From Clostridiales bacterium (GTDB lineage Bacteria; Bacillota; Clostridia; Oscillospirales; Acutalibacteraceae): 64,000 nt of DNA. This document shows, in pieces, positions 53,317-61,991 of the stretch. Made by a program: the position numbers and the translations under genes. The DNA is taken from positions 41,929 to 105,928 of the forward strand of contig JAHZDE010000009.1 of assembly GCA_019422525.1 (NCBI GenBank), in the 5' to 3' direction. Each line of letters starts with the position of its first letter. Positions within the stretch are counted from its first letter, which is position 1. The notes under the pieces were generated by a model that was given only the letters and a program-made list of their open reading frames with translations, was not told where the DNA came from and did no database searches.

Positions 53317-55923
53317 TTAGTTTTCTCCCCGGGCAAGCAGCGAACGGGCAAAATCACGGTTTTGGGCATAGTAGGCAACCATTGGGTATTGCTCGGAAAG
53401 CCTTGTCCAAATGTCCAGCGCTTTTTGTAAGGAACTTACCGAATTTCCCAGTATTCCCAACTTATAGTAAGAAACCGCCAAGTCATCCCATGCTTCGGGT
53501 GAGGGCACTTTCTCCGCAAGCTGTTTGCTGATTTCCAGATCCAGCTCATAGTACTTCCGGGCAGTCGGGAGATCTCCTTCTGCTGTTGAGGTATCTCCCA
53601 ACTTGTTATAACTAATGGATAAATCCCGGCAGTTTTCAATGGTCGGCGATTCTTCTGCAAGCTGTTTGCGGAGTTCCAAAGCAAGCTCATAATACTTTCG
53701 GGCGGTCGGGAGATCTCCTTCTGCTTTGCTGATGTCTCCTATACTGTTATAGCCGATAGACAGGCTTTGACGGTTTTCAATAGTCGATGATTCCTCTGCA
53801 AGTTGTTTGCTGATTTCCAAAGCAAACTCATAATACTTCCTGGCGGACGGGATGTTTCCTTCTGCTTTCAAGATACTTCCCATTATCCCATAGCTGATGG
53901 ATAAAGTCCGGCGGTTTTCGAGAGTCGGTGATTCCTTCGCAAGCTGTTTGCTAATTTTCAAGAAGAGTTCATAATACTTTTTTGCTTCCGGGATATCCCC
54001 TTCTGCCTCACAGATATCTCCCATTCTCTCATAGCTGACAGACAAACCCCGGCGGTTTTGGATGGTCGGCGATTCTTCCGCAAGCTGTTGGAATATATCT
54101 GTTTCCAGCTCATAATACTTTCTGGCTGCCGGAATATTTTCTTGGGCCCTCAAGATATCACCCAGTTTTTCATAACCGATGGACAAGCTCCGGAGGTTCT
54201 CCATGGTCGGTGATTCCTCTGCAAGTTGTTTCTTGATTTCCAAGGCAAGCTCACAATACCTCCGGGTGGCCTCGATATTCCCTTGGGCCTTCAAGATGTC
54301 TCCCAGCTTGTTATAGCTGACAGACAAATCCCGGCGGCTTTCGATGGTCGACGATTCCTCTGCAAGTTGTTTACTGATTTCCAAGGCAAGCTCATAATAC
54401 TTATAGGCTTCCGGGATATCCCCTTGGACCTCACAAATATCTCCCAGTCTTTCATAGCTAATGGACAAGCTTCGGCGGTTCTCCATAGTCGGCGATTCCT
54501 TTGCAAGCTGTTTGAATATATCTGTTTCCAGCTCATAATACTTCCTGGCGGACGGGAGATTTCCTTGGACCTTCAAGATGTCTCCCAGCTTGTCATAACT
54601 GACAGCTACACGTCGATGTGCAGAAGAAAAATGGTACTCTTCCCACACGGTTTTGCAAAGGGGCAGCATTTTGTTTTGCCAGACCCACCGCCAGTTAGGG
54701 ATATCTTCCAACTCTTCATAAAAATTGCCCAAATTCCACAAGGCGTCTGTGAGTTCAAGAAAAGCATCCTCTGTTTGGGATTTTTTCCATGATTTTTCCC
54801 GGCTCTCGGTTAACTTTTCCTGCCACTCAATGGCTTTGTGATAAGCCCGTTTGACACCTTCACCAGATCGGTACATGGAAACAAGCTTTTCCATGGCCGG
54901 CTCATAGCCTTGCTCTGCTGCACCCCGGATGAGTGCTTCCGCCCGGTGGTTATCGACTTCTACATCAATGCCTGCCAAATAGGCAAGGCCGATAAAATAG
55001 TTGTGCTGCGGGTCGTTATCATTTTCCCGGATGGCCACCTCCCGCAGAGCGGCGGTCAAACTCTCCGTCAAGGCTGGAGTATCTTCCCCATTGGTGCAGG
55101 GCGGCACAGATTCATAACAGCTTTCCAGCTCCGGACGACCGGTGGGCGTCATTTCCACCGGCAGGATGGGCTTCCCTGCCGCTTTTGCCATGGGATACTC
55201 AGTGGTCATCACATAGTTGGGGTTTTCCAGCAGGCTGGGCGTGACAACCAAGGTGAAAAGCTTACTCTTTTGAAGCGCGTCTATAATGGCCTGATTAAAG
55301 TTTTCGCCTGGGACTAAAAACTCGTCATACCAAATGGCAATGTCCCGGCAGAATTCGTTTTGATGGATAAGACGCATGAGCTTTTGAGCTTCCCGGCGGT
55401 CCTTCTTCCGATAACTGAGAAAAATGTAAGCATCAAAGGCTGCCCGCACTTGGGCAGCCAACTCGTCACCTACCAGCACAGAATCCAAAAACTTTTGCAG
55501 CTTTTTTTCAAAGGGAATGGCTGTACTGTCGTGAGCATTCGCGTCCAGAAACTGCAAGTCGCCGAACCGTTTTTGAAACTTTTCTTCCAAACCCGATTCC
55601 TGCATCAAAGGCAACACCGGGATGTGGTGCTCCATGGCAAAGGGAAACTCCTTGTCCATGGCTCGGCTCGGCTGGGTTAATAGTCGCTCCGTCACCGGCA
55701 TAACAAACAGCTGCATTTGGGAAAGGTCAGAAGAAAGCTCCTCCCAATTACGGGGAGCTTCCGGCTCTGGGTCGTACCAGATAGCACAGTTTTGCAGCTC
55801 TAAAATCTGCTGGCTGATGGGCTTTAAAAAGAATCCCTGCTCCTTGGGATGGCCGCAAAAATAAACCCGGGGCTTTCCCTGCGGGCTGGAATTGCCGCGG
55901 GTGAGATATTGAAACTTCGACAC
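53317..55923 (-). CDS. Tandem-TIR, Sel1 and TPR repeat protein, copy B (8 full units)
   Basis: 868 aa, start GTG at 55923 after GGGG. Same architecture as copy A: TIR-like domain 1 (18-108, E92), TIR domain 2 (165-258, E242), Sel1-like segment (SGEGVKR), then eight 47-residue units at 439-814 and a short tail that lacks the ~30-residue insert of copy A. Residues 1-435 are nearly identical to copy A, with long stretches unchanged at DNA level, while the units differ in number and order. Some units read QGN rather than EGD. Partner and ligand unknown. Confidence 0.88.
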   Translation of the reverse strand: MSKFQYLTRGNSSPQGKPRVYFCGHPKEQGFFLKPISQQILELQNCAIWYDPEPEAPRNWEELSSDLSQMQLFVMPVTERLLTQPSRAMDKEFPFAMEHHIPVLPLMQESGLEEKFQKRFGDLQFLDANAHDSTAIPFEKKLQKFLDSVLVGDELAAQVRAAFDAYIFLSYRKKDRREAQKLMRLIHQNEFCRDIAIWYDEFLVPGENFNQAIIDALQKSKLFTLVVTPSLLENPNYVMTTEYPMAKAAGKPILPVEMTPTGRPELESCYESVPPCTNGEDTPALTESLTAALREVAIRENDNDPQHNYFIGLAYLAGIDVEVDNHRAEALIRGAAEQGYEPAMEKLVSMYRSGEGVKRAYHKAIEWQEKLTESREKSWKKSQTEDAFLELTDALWNLGNFYEELEDIPNWRWVWQNKMLPLCKTVWEEYHFSSAHRRVAVSYDKLGDILKVQGNLPSARKYYELETDIFKQLAKESPTMENRRSLSISYERLGDICEVQGDIPEAYKYYELALEISKQLAEESSTIESRRDLSVSYNKLGDILKAQGNIEATRRYCELALEIKKQLAEESPTMENLRSLSIGYEKLGDILRAQENIPAARKYYELETDIFQQLAEESPTIQNRRGLSVSYERMGDICEAEGDIPEAKKYYELFLKISKQLAKESPTLENRRTLSISYGIMGSILKAEGNIPSARKYYEFALEISKQLAEESSTIENRQSLSIGYNSIGDISKAEGDLPTARKYYELALELRKQLAEESPTIENCRDLSISYNKLGDTSTAEGDLPTARKYYELDLEISKQLAEKVPSPEAWDDLAVSYYKLGILGNSVSSLQKALDIWTRLSEQYPMVAYYAQNRDFARSLLARGEN
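53482..54609 (-). repeat. Eight 141-base TPR-coding repeats, copy B
   Basis: Eight 47-codon units in perfect phase. Some units resemble units of copy A more than their own neighbours, for example one with GDICEAEGDIPEAKKYYELFL against copy A's third unit. Confidence 0.92.
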
Positions 55924-55970
55924 GAAGATACCCCTTTCTACTGTTTTGTTTACTGTTCACCCTTATATTT

Positions 55971-55999
55971 ATGATACATGAGTTTCTTATTTTGTACAC
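55971..55999 (-). promoter_or_regulatory. Conserved promoter, TIR-TPR copy B
   Basis: GTGTAC (55994-55999), a 17-base spacer and TATCAT (55971-55976) on the minus strand, with the spacer phrase AAGAAACTCATG shared with copy C (GAGAAACTCCTG). Confidence 0.75.
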
Positions 56000-56026
56000 T
56001 AATAATGGGGTTTCTTTCGATTTTTC

Positions 56027-56055
56027 GCAAAAAACAATTTGTCATCGAAATGACA
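56027..56055 (-). terminator. Terminator of TIR-TPR copy C
   Basis: Minus-strand stem TGTCAT-TTCG-ATGACA with a stable UUCG loop, then AATTGTTTTTT, about 25 bases after the copy C stop. Confidence 0.75.
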
Positions 56056-56077
56056 CTTTAGCTTTTTTGCAAAGCAG

Positions 56078-58696
56078 TTATTTGCCTCTTTTTTTAAGCG
56101 CTGCGCAGGCAACATCGCGGTTTTTGAGATAGCGGGGAATGGATGGATATTCTTCAGCCAGCTTTTTCCAAATATAGAAGGCCGTTTTTAGATAGGAACG
56201 GGAACGAAAAAAAGGCCTTTTTAGAGTTCCAATCTTATAATAACAAAGGGCAAGATCTTCCCTCGACTCGGGTGTGTGTGATTCCTTAGCAAGCTGCTTC
56301 CGTATATCAAGACTTTGTCGGAAAAATTCATTCGCAGATGATAGATTCCCATTTGCCTGGCTAACATCCCCCAGCCTTTCACAACAAATAGACAGATTCC
56401 GGCGGTTTTCAAGATTTGGAAACTTCTCGGTAAGAAGCTGGAGAATCTTGTGACAAAGTTCAAAAAAATGTCGGGCACATAACAAATTGCCTTCCATCCA
56501 GCAGATATCCCCCATTCTGCCATAACATTCAGATAAATTCTCCCGGTTCTCAATGGTCGGGGATTTCTTTGCAATCTGCTTGGAGACTTGCAGGCTTTTC
56601 TCATAAAATCGCCGGGCAGAGGATAAATCCCCTTGCAGCTGACAAACCTCTCCCAGTTTATAATAACCGATAGACAAGTTTCGGCGATTTTCAATGGTGG
56701 GAGATTCTTCGGCAAGCTGTTTGAATAGGTTCAGGCTAAGCTGATAAAATTGACGGGCAGATGTAAGGTTCCCTTCTGTCTCACAGACTTCTCCAAGCCT
56801 GTCATAACAAATAGACAGATTCCGACGATTTGTTATCGTGCCGAACTCCTCATACAGCTGTTCGACAATCTCCAAATCCAGCTGGTAAAATTGACGGGCA
56901 GCCTTGAGATCTCCTTCCGCTTGGCTGATATCCCCAAGCCTTTCATATCCGATAGACAAGCTGTGACGATTTTGAATGGTTGGCGATTCTTCCACAATCC
57001 CTTTGATGATATCCAAATCCAGCTGATAATACTGGTGGGCAGATATAAGGTCTCCTTCTGCTTGGCTGATATCCCCCATTCTCTCATAACTAATAGATAA
57101 ACTCCGGCGATTCTTCATCACCGGCGACTCCTCCACCATCTGCTTGCAAATTCCCATGCTTAACTGATGAAACTTTTTGGCAGCCTGAATATTTCCCTGT
57201 GCTTTGCTGATATCCCCCAGTTTGCTATAATTGATGGATAATCCCTGGCGGTTTTCCATAGTCGGTGACGTTTCCACCAGCTGCTTAAAAATCTCCATAC
57301 TCAGCTGATAAAATTTTCTGGCAGCCTGTAAATTTTCTTCTGCTTCCAATATGTTTCCCAGTTTATGATAACTAATGGATATACCACGGTTCGCATCAGG
57401 AAAATGGTACTCTTCCCACACAGTCTTACAAAGCGGCAGCATTTTGCTTTCCCAAACCCACCGCCAGTTAGGGATATCTTCCAGCTCTTTATAAAAATTG
57501 CCCAAATCCCACAAGGCATCCGTGAGATCAAGAAAAGTATCCTCTGTTCGGGATTTCCCCCATGCCTTTTCACGGCTCTCAATTAGCTTTTTTTGCCAGT
57601 CAATTGCCTTTTGATAATTCTGCGCAACGCCTTCGCCGGAGCGGTACATCAAAACGAGCTTTTCCATGGCCGGATCATAGCCCTGTTCGGCTGCACCCCG
57701 GATCAGTGCTTCCGCCCGCTGATTATCGACTTCCACGTCAATACCCGCCAAATAGGCAAGACCGATAAAATAGTTGTGCTGCGGGTCGTTATCATTTTCC
57801 CGAATGGCTAACTGCCGCAAGGCATCCAGCAAACTTTGGGACAGAGCCGGAGCATCCTCCCCATTGGTGCAGGGCGGTACGGATTCATAACAGTTTTCCA
57901 GTGCCGGGCGGCTGGTAGGCATCATTTCCACCGGCAGGATGGGCTTCCCGGATTTCTGCGCCATGGGATACTCGGTAGTCATCACATAGTTGGGATTTTC
58001 CAGCAAGCTGGGCGTGACAACCAAGGTGAAGAGCTTACTCTTTTGAAGTGCGTCTGCAATGGCCTGGTTGAAGTTTTCGCCCGGGACTAAAAACTCATCG
58101 TACCAGATGGCAATGTCCCGGCAGAATTCGTTTTTATGGATAAGGCGCATGAGTTTTTGGGCTTCCCGGCGGTCCTTCTTTCGATAACTGAGGAAAATAT
58201 AAGCGTCAAAGGCCGCTCGTACCTTTTGGGCCAGCTCGTCGCCAATCAAAATGGAGTTTAGGAACTTTTGCAGCTTTTCCTCAAAGGGGATAGCTGTGCT
58301 GTCGTGAGCGTTCGCATCCAGAAACTGTAAGTTCCCAAACCGTTTTTGGAATTTCTCTTCCAGCCCCGATTCCTGCATCAGGGGAAGCACTGGGATATGG
58401 TGTTCCACAGCGAAAGGGAACTCTTTGTCCATGGCTCGGTTGGGCTGGGTTAGCAACCGCTCGGTTACCGGCATAACAAAAAGCTGCATTTGGGAAAGGT
58501 CAGCAGAAAGCTCCTCCCAGTTATCGGGGACTTCCGGTTCTGGATCGTACCAGATAGCGCAGTTTTGCAGCTTTAAAATTTGCTTGCTGATGGGTTGTAA
58601 AAAGAATTCCTGCTCCTTGGGATGGCCGCAAAAATAAACCCGGGGCTTTCCCTGCGGGCTGGAACTGCCGCGAGTGAGATATTGAAGCTTTGACAT
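56078..58696 (-). CDS. Tandem-TIR, Sel1 and TPR repeat protein, copy C (8 full units)
   Basis: 872 aa, ATG after GGGG. The N-terminal ~435 residues closely match copies A and B: TIR-like domain 1 with E92, TIR domain 2 with E242 in TTEYPMAQ, and the Sel1-like part with SGEGVAQ. The eight 47-residue units (439-814) are far more diverged from each other than in A and B (for example ISQAEGDL, VCETEGNL, ICWMEGNL). Copy C therefore looks like the older array, or one not being homogenised. It lies first in transcription direction but has its own promoter and terminator. Confidence 0.88.
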   Translation of the reverse strand: MSKLQYLTRGSSSPQGKPRVYFCGHPKEQEFFLQPISKQILKLQNCAIWYDPEPEVPDNWEELSADLSQMQLFVMPVTERLLTQPNRAMDKEFPFAVEHHIPVLPLMQESGLEEKFQKRFGNLQFLDANAHDSTAIPFEEKLQKFLNSILIGDELAQKVRAAFDAYIFLSYRKKDRREAQKLMRLIHKNEFCRDIAIWYDEFLVPGENFNQAIADALQKSKLFTLVVTPSLLENPNYVMTTEYPMAQKSGKPILPVEMMPTSRPALENCYESVPPCTNGEDAPALSQSLLDALRQLAIRENDNDPQHNYFIGLAYLAGIDVEVDNQRAEALIRGAAEQGYDPAMEKLVLMYRSGEGVAQNYQKAIDWQKKLIESREKAWGKSRTEDTFLDLTDALWDLGNFYKELEDIPNWRWVWESKMLPLCKTVWEEYHFPDANRGISISYHKLGNILEAEENLQAARKFYQLSMEIFKQLVETSPTMENRQGLSINYSKLGDISKAQGNIQAAKKFHQLSMGICKQMVEESPVMKNRRSLSISYERMGDISQAEGDLISAHQYYQLDLDIIKGIVEESPTIQNRHSLSIGYERLGDISQAEGDLKAARQFYQLDLEIVEQLYEEFGTITNRRNLSICYDRLGEVCETEGNLTSARQFYQLSLNLFKQLAEESPTIENRRNLSIGYYKLGEVCQLQGDLSSARRFYEKSLQVSKQIAKKSPTIENRENLSECYGRMGDICWMEGNLLCARHFFELCHKILQLLTEKFPNLENRRNLSICCERLGDVSQANGNLSSANEFFRQSLDIRKQLAKESHTPESREDLALCYYKIGTLKRPFFRSRSYLKTAFYIWKKLAEEYPSIPRYLKNRDVACAALKKRGK
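56255..57382 (-). repeat. Eight 141-base TPR-coding repeats, copy C
   Basis: Eight 47-codon units in phase, with conserved Y, G and A positions of TPR helices but many substitutions between units. Confidence 0.88.
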
Positions 58697-58744
58697 AAAG
58701 ATACCCCTTCCTACCGTTTGTCTGATTGCTCACCCTTATGTTTT

Positions 58745-58773
58745 ATGATACAGGAGTTTCTCATTTGGTACAA
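58745..58773 (-). promoter_or_regulatory. Conserved promoter, TIR-TPR copy C
   Basis: TTGTAC (58768-58773), a 17-base spacer and TATCAT (58745-58750) on the minus strand. The ~115 bases upstream of each of the three genes can be aligned. Confidence 0.75.
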
Positions 58774-58807
58774 GTAATACAATAGATTTTCTTCCGATTT
58801 TTCGCAA

Positions 58808-58857
58808 AACAACAAAAAAAACCGAACCTCTTTCCTGTGAAAAAAGGTTCGGTTTTT
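58808..58857. terminator. Terminator of the cysteine/Fe-S operon
   Basis: Stem AAACCGAACCT with AGGTTCGGTTT, with T-rich ends on both strands (eight T on the minus strand). It follows the iscR-like gene and separates it from TIR-TPR copy C. Confidence 0.88.
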
Positions 58858-58896
58858 ATTTTCTCGAATATCGGAGGCCAGCGCTCCCGCTCCTGC

Positions 58897-59316
58897 TTAC
58901 GGCAGGTTTTCAGCGCCAGATTTCAACAAGTCCGCAATGGTAATGCCGTCAAAATACTCGTTTGTAAGTTCATGAAACTTTCTCCACATGGAAACCGTTT
59001 TACAGTACGGCTCCCTGTCACAGGGCTTCGCCCCGCAGGAAAGACAGGCTACCGGCGCCATGTCCCCTTCTTCCAGCCGAAGAATTTCCCCTACTGTATA
59101 CTCTTCCGGGCGCCGGCTTAATCGATACCCGCCGCCCTTCCCGTGGATTCCTTCCACCAGACCGCTTTTGGATAACGCCGGCATAATGCGCTCCAAATAT
59201 TTGAGAGAGATTTCCTGCCGCTGTGCAACTTCTTTCATGGGCACGTATCCCTCCCCTGCATGTTCTGCAAGGTCGAGCATGACGCGCAGCGCATATCTGC
59301 CTTTTGTTGAAATCAT
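58897..59316 (-). CDS. iscR: Rrf2-family regulator, IscR-like
   Basis: 139-aa winged-helix regulator. DNA-binding part: TKGRYALRVMLDLA, ISLKYLERIMPAL, HGKGGGYRLSR. Cysteines C91, C94, C99 and C105 resemble the [2Fe-2S] ligand set of IscR; the cysteine regulator CymR lacks them. Start ATG 59316 (MISTKG) is the conserved Rrf2 start; a TTG 9 bases earlier is nearer to GAGG but less likely. Last gene of the metY-cysK-iscS-iscU operon, which it probably controls through the palindromes at 63460-63515. Confidence 0.88.
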   Translation of the reverse strand: MISTKGRYALRVMLDLAEHAGEGYVPMKEVAQRQEISLKYLERIMPALSKSGLVEGIHGKGGGYRLSRRPEEYTVGEILRLEEGDMAPVACLSCGAKPCDREPYCKTVSMWRKFHELTNEYFDGITIADLLKSGAENLP

Positions 59317-59375
59317 AGCTGCCAAACACCTCGCTTTGTTTTCCCCACCATTATACTACGAAATTCGCGGGGAAT

Positions 59376-59807
59376 TCAAGCATGGCAGTAAGGACAACCT
59401 TCCCCTTTTGAAAACGCTGAAGCGTCATAGACAATTCCATTTCTATCGTAGTAGTCTTGCAGCGCCTTTTGAATCGCTTCCTCGGCAAGAACGGAGCAGT
59501 GGAGCTTGTGGGCGGGAAGCCCATCCAGTGCTTCGGCCACCGCTTTGTTGGTCAGCTTCATAGCCTCGGAAACCGGCTTTCCTTTAATCAGCTCGGTTGC
59601 CATGGAGCTGGAAGCAATGGCGCTGCCACAGCCGAAAGTTTCAAATTTTACATCCACAATGATGTCGTTCTCAATTTTCAAATAAATTTTCATAATATCG
59701 CCGCATTTGGCGTTTCCCACTTCGCCCACACCGTCGGCATTTTCGATGATGCCCACGTTCCGGGGATTGCGAAAATGGTCCATTACCTTATCACTATAAA
59801 GAGCCAT
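59376..59807 (-). CDS. iscU: Fe-S cluster scaffold protein IscU/NifU-like
   Basis: 143-aa scaffold on which IscS sulfur and iron are assembled. Ligands C35, D37 (KCGDIM), C60 (FGCGSAIASSS) and C104 (LHCSVLAEEA) are all present. The C-terminus adds EGCPYCHA, a CxxC tail not in standard IscU but common in Clostridia. Ten bases after iscS. Confidence 0.95.
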   Translation of the reverse strand: MALYSDKVMDHFRNPRNVGIIENADGVGEVGNAKCGDIMKIYLKIENDIIVDVKFETFGCGSAIASSSMATELIKGKPVSEAMKLTNKAVAEALDGLPAHKLHCSVLAEEAIQKALQDYYDRNGIVYDASAFSKGEGCPYCHA

Positions 59808-59816
59808 GATAACACC

Positions 59817-61007
59817 TCACTGAATCACAAATGAAAGTTTTCCGTTTTCCAAGTCCCGCCAAACCGGGGACATCTGACGCAAGTATTCCACAACCTGTTT
59901 GACCGCATCTATGGTATAATCGATTTCCTCCTGAGTAGTCTCCCCAGAAAGGGTGAGCCGCAGAGAGCCATGGGCAATCTCGTGGGGCCTGCCAATCGCC
60001 AATAGTACGTGGCTCGGGTCCAGCGAACCGGATGTGCAGGCCGAACCGGAGGAAGCGCTGATTCCCTTATCATCCAGCAGAAGCAGCAGGGACTCCCCTT
60101 CGATTCCTTCAAAACAGAAGCTCACATTGCCCGGAAGCCTTTTCTCCGTATCGCCATTGAGAACAGAGTGGGGAATCTGGGAAAGCCCCTGAATCAATCG
60201 GTCCCGCAGCTGGGTCACTTTAGCGCTTTCTTCCTCCATGTTTTGACAGGATTCTTCCAAAGCCGCCGCCATCCCCACAATCGCGGGGATATTCTCGGTC
60301 CCTCCCCGTTTGCCCCGCTCCTGGGCGCCGCCTTCGATGAGGGTAGTCAGCGGGACACCCTTTCGGGCATACAGCACGCCGATTCCCTTGGGGCCGTGAA
60401 ATTTGTGGGCCGACAGGGACAGCAGGTCGATATTCTGTTTTTCAACATCAATGGGCAAGTGCCCTGCGGCCTGTACCGCATCCGTATGGAACAAAACGCC
60501 CTTTTCCCGGCAAATGCGCCCGATTTCTTCAATAGGCTGGATGGTGCCGATTTCATTATTGGCGTACATCACCGTCACCAGACAGGTGTCCGGGCGAATG
60601 GCTGCTTCCACTTCCTCCGGCCGGACAACTCCATTTTCGTGGACCGGCAGCAGTGTCACTTCAAAGCCCTGTTTTTCCAGTTTAGACAACGTGTGCAGCA
60701 CAGCATGATGTTCAAAAGCCGTGGAGACAATATGCCGTTTTCCCTTTCGCTCCCCTATCCGGGCGGCGGAATCAATGGCCTGATTATCTGATTCGCTGCC
60801 CCCGGAAGTAAAGGTGATTTCCCGGACGTCACAGTGAAGCTGCCGGGCGATTCTTTCCCGGGCATCGGTGAGCGCCTCGTAGGCACGCTGGCCAAAGGAA
60901 TATAAACTGGATGGGTTCCCGTATTGCTCCCTGAAATAGGGCAGCATCGCTTCAAGAGCGGCTTCGCTCATTTTGGTTGTAGCCGCATTATCAAGATATA
61001 TATGCAT
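59817..61007 (-). CDS. iscS: Cysteine desulfurase (NifS/IscS)
   Basis: PLP enzyme that takes sulfur from cysteine. 396 aa from ATG 61007 (MHIYLDNAATTKMSEAAL), placed after AAAGGAGG. The PLP lysine is in LSAHKFHGPKG and the persulfide Cys in SGSACTSGSLDPSHVL, the long group I loop. Next to iscU, cysK and metY, so cysteine production and use are in one operon. It is also the only sulfur donor seen here for ThiS and Moco. Confidence 0.96.
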   Translation of the reverse strand: MHIYLDNAATTKMSEAALEAMLPYFREQYGNPSSLYSFGQRAYEALTDARERIARQLHCDVREITFTSGGSESDNQAIDSAARIGERKGKRHIVSTAFEHHAVLHTLSKLEKQGFEVTLLPVHENGVVRPEEVEAAIRPDTCLVTVMYANNEIGTIQPIEEIGRICREKGVLFHTDAVQAAGHLPIDVEKQNIDLLSLSAHKFHGPKGIGVLYARKGVPLTTLIEGGAQERGKRGGTENIPAIVGMAAALEESCQNMEEESAKVTQLRDRLIQGLSQIPHSVLNGDTEKRLPGNVSFCFEGIEGESLLLLLDDKGISASSGSACTSGSLDPSHVLLAIGRPHEIAHGSLRLTLSGETTQEEIDYTIDAVKQVVEYLRQMSPVWRDLENGKLSFVIQ

Positions 61008-61055
61008 AGTTTCCTCCTTTGTCATCAAAATCGGTATATAGGGTTTCTTTTTGCA

Positions 61056-61988
61056 TCAATCTGCAAAGAGAGCTGTGGACAAATACCGATCCCCGGTGTC
61101 CGGCAAAAGAACCACGATGGTTTTCCCTTCATTTTCCGGCCGCTTGGCCACTTCCATGGCGGCCCATACAGCGGCTCCGGAAGAGATTCCCACCAGGATT
61201 CCCTCCTGTTTGCCGATTTGTTTTCCCGTGGCAAAAGCGTCTCGGTCTTCCACAGGAATAATTTCGTCATAGATCCCCGTATTGAGAATTTTCGGGACAA
61301 AACCCGCGCCAATGCCCTGAATTTTGTGGGCGCCTGCTTTTCCTGTGGACAAAACGGGAGAAGACGCTGGCTCTACTGCTATAATTTTCACATTCGGGTT
61401 TTTCTCTTTCAGATATTCTCCCACACCGGTAATGGTTCCGCCGGTGCCGATGCCGGCCACAAAGATATCCACGTTTCCGTCGGTATCCTCATAGATTTCC
61501 GGTCCGGTAGTTTCCCGGTGGATTTGGGGGTTGGCCGGGTTGGCAAACTGTCCCGGAAGAAAGCTCCCCGGTGTTTCCTCCGCCAGCTCCCTGGCCTTTT
61601 CGATGGCGCCTTTCATTCCTTTTGCGCCCTCTGTCAATACCAGCTCCGCGCCGTAAGCCTTCATAATCTGGCGGCGCTCTACCGACATGGTTTCGGGCAT
61701 AACAAGAATCACTTTATATCCCCTTGCTGCTCCCACGCTGGCAAGGCCAATTCCTGTATTGCCGGAGGTCGGCTCAATGATGGTGGAACCCGGCTGTAAT
61801 TTTCCGGCCCGCTCCGCATCTTCAATCATTGCTTTGGCAATGCGGTCTTTCACGGAGCCAGCCGGATTGAAGTATTCTAACTTTGCGAGAACACGGGCTT
61901 GCAGTCCGTATTCCTTTTCCATATGGGTCAATTCCAAAAGCGGCGTTTTTCCAATCAGTTGTGACGCCGATGTATAAATTCTGCTCAT
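61056..61988 (-). CDS. cysK: Cysteine synthase A (O-acetylserine sulfhydrylase)
   Basis: PLP enzyme making cysteine from O-acetylserine and sulfide. 310 aa. PLP lysine in FNPAGSVKDRIA, substrate loop TSGNTGIG, and GTGGTITGVGEYL as the phosphate-binding loop. It starts three bases after the metY stop. In some Firmicutes CysK also acts with the Rrf2 protein CymR. Confidence 0.97.
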   Translation of the reverse strand: MSRIYTSASQLIGKTPLLELTHMEKEYGLQARVLAKLEYFNPAGSVKDRIAKAMIEDAERAGKLQPGSTIIEPTSGNTGIGLASVGAARGYKVILVMPETMSVERRQIMKAYGAELVLTEGAKGMKGAIEKARELAEETPGSFLPGQFANPANPQIHRETTGPEIYEDTDGNVDIFVAGIGTGGTITGVGEYLKEKNPNVKIIAVEPASSPVLSTGKAGAHKIQGIGAGFVPKILNTGIYDEIIPVEDRDAFATGKQIGKQEGILVGISSGAAVWAAMEVAKRPENEGKTIVVLLPDTGDRYLSTALFAD

Positions 61989-61991
61989 ATG

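Noticed and set aside
50991..57382. Regular 141-base repeats considered as a CRISPR array
   Set aside because: They have no short direct repeats with unique spacers. They are in-frame coding units of TPR-like helices.
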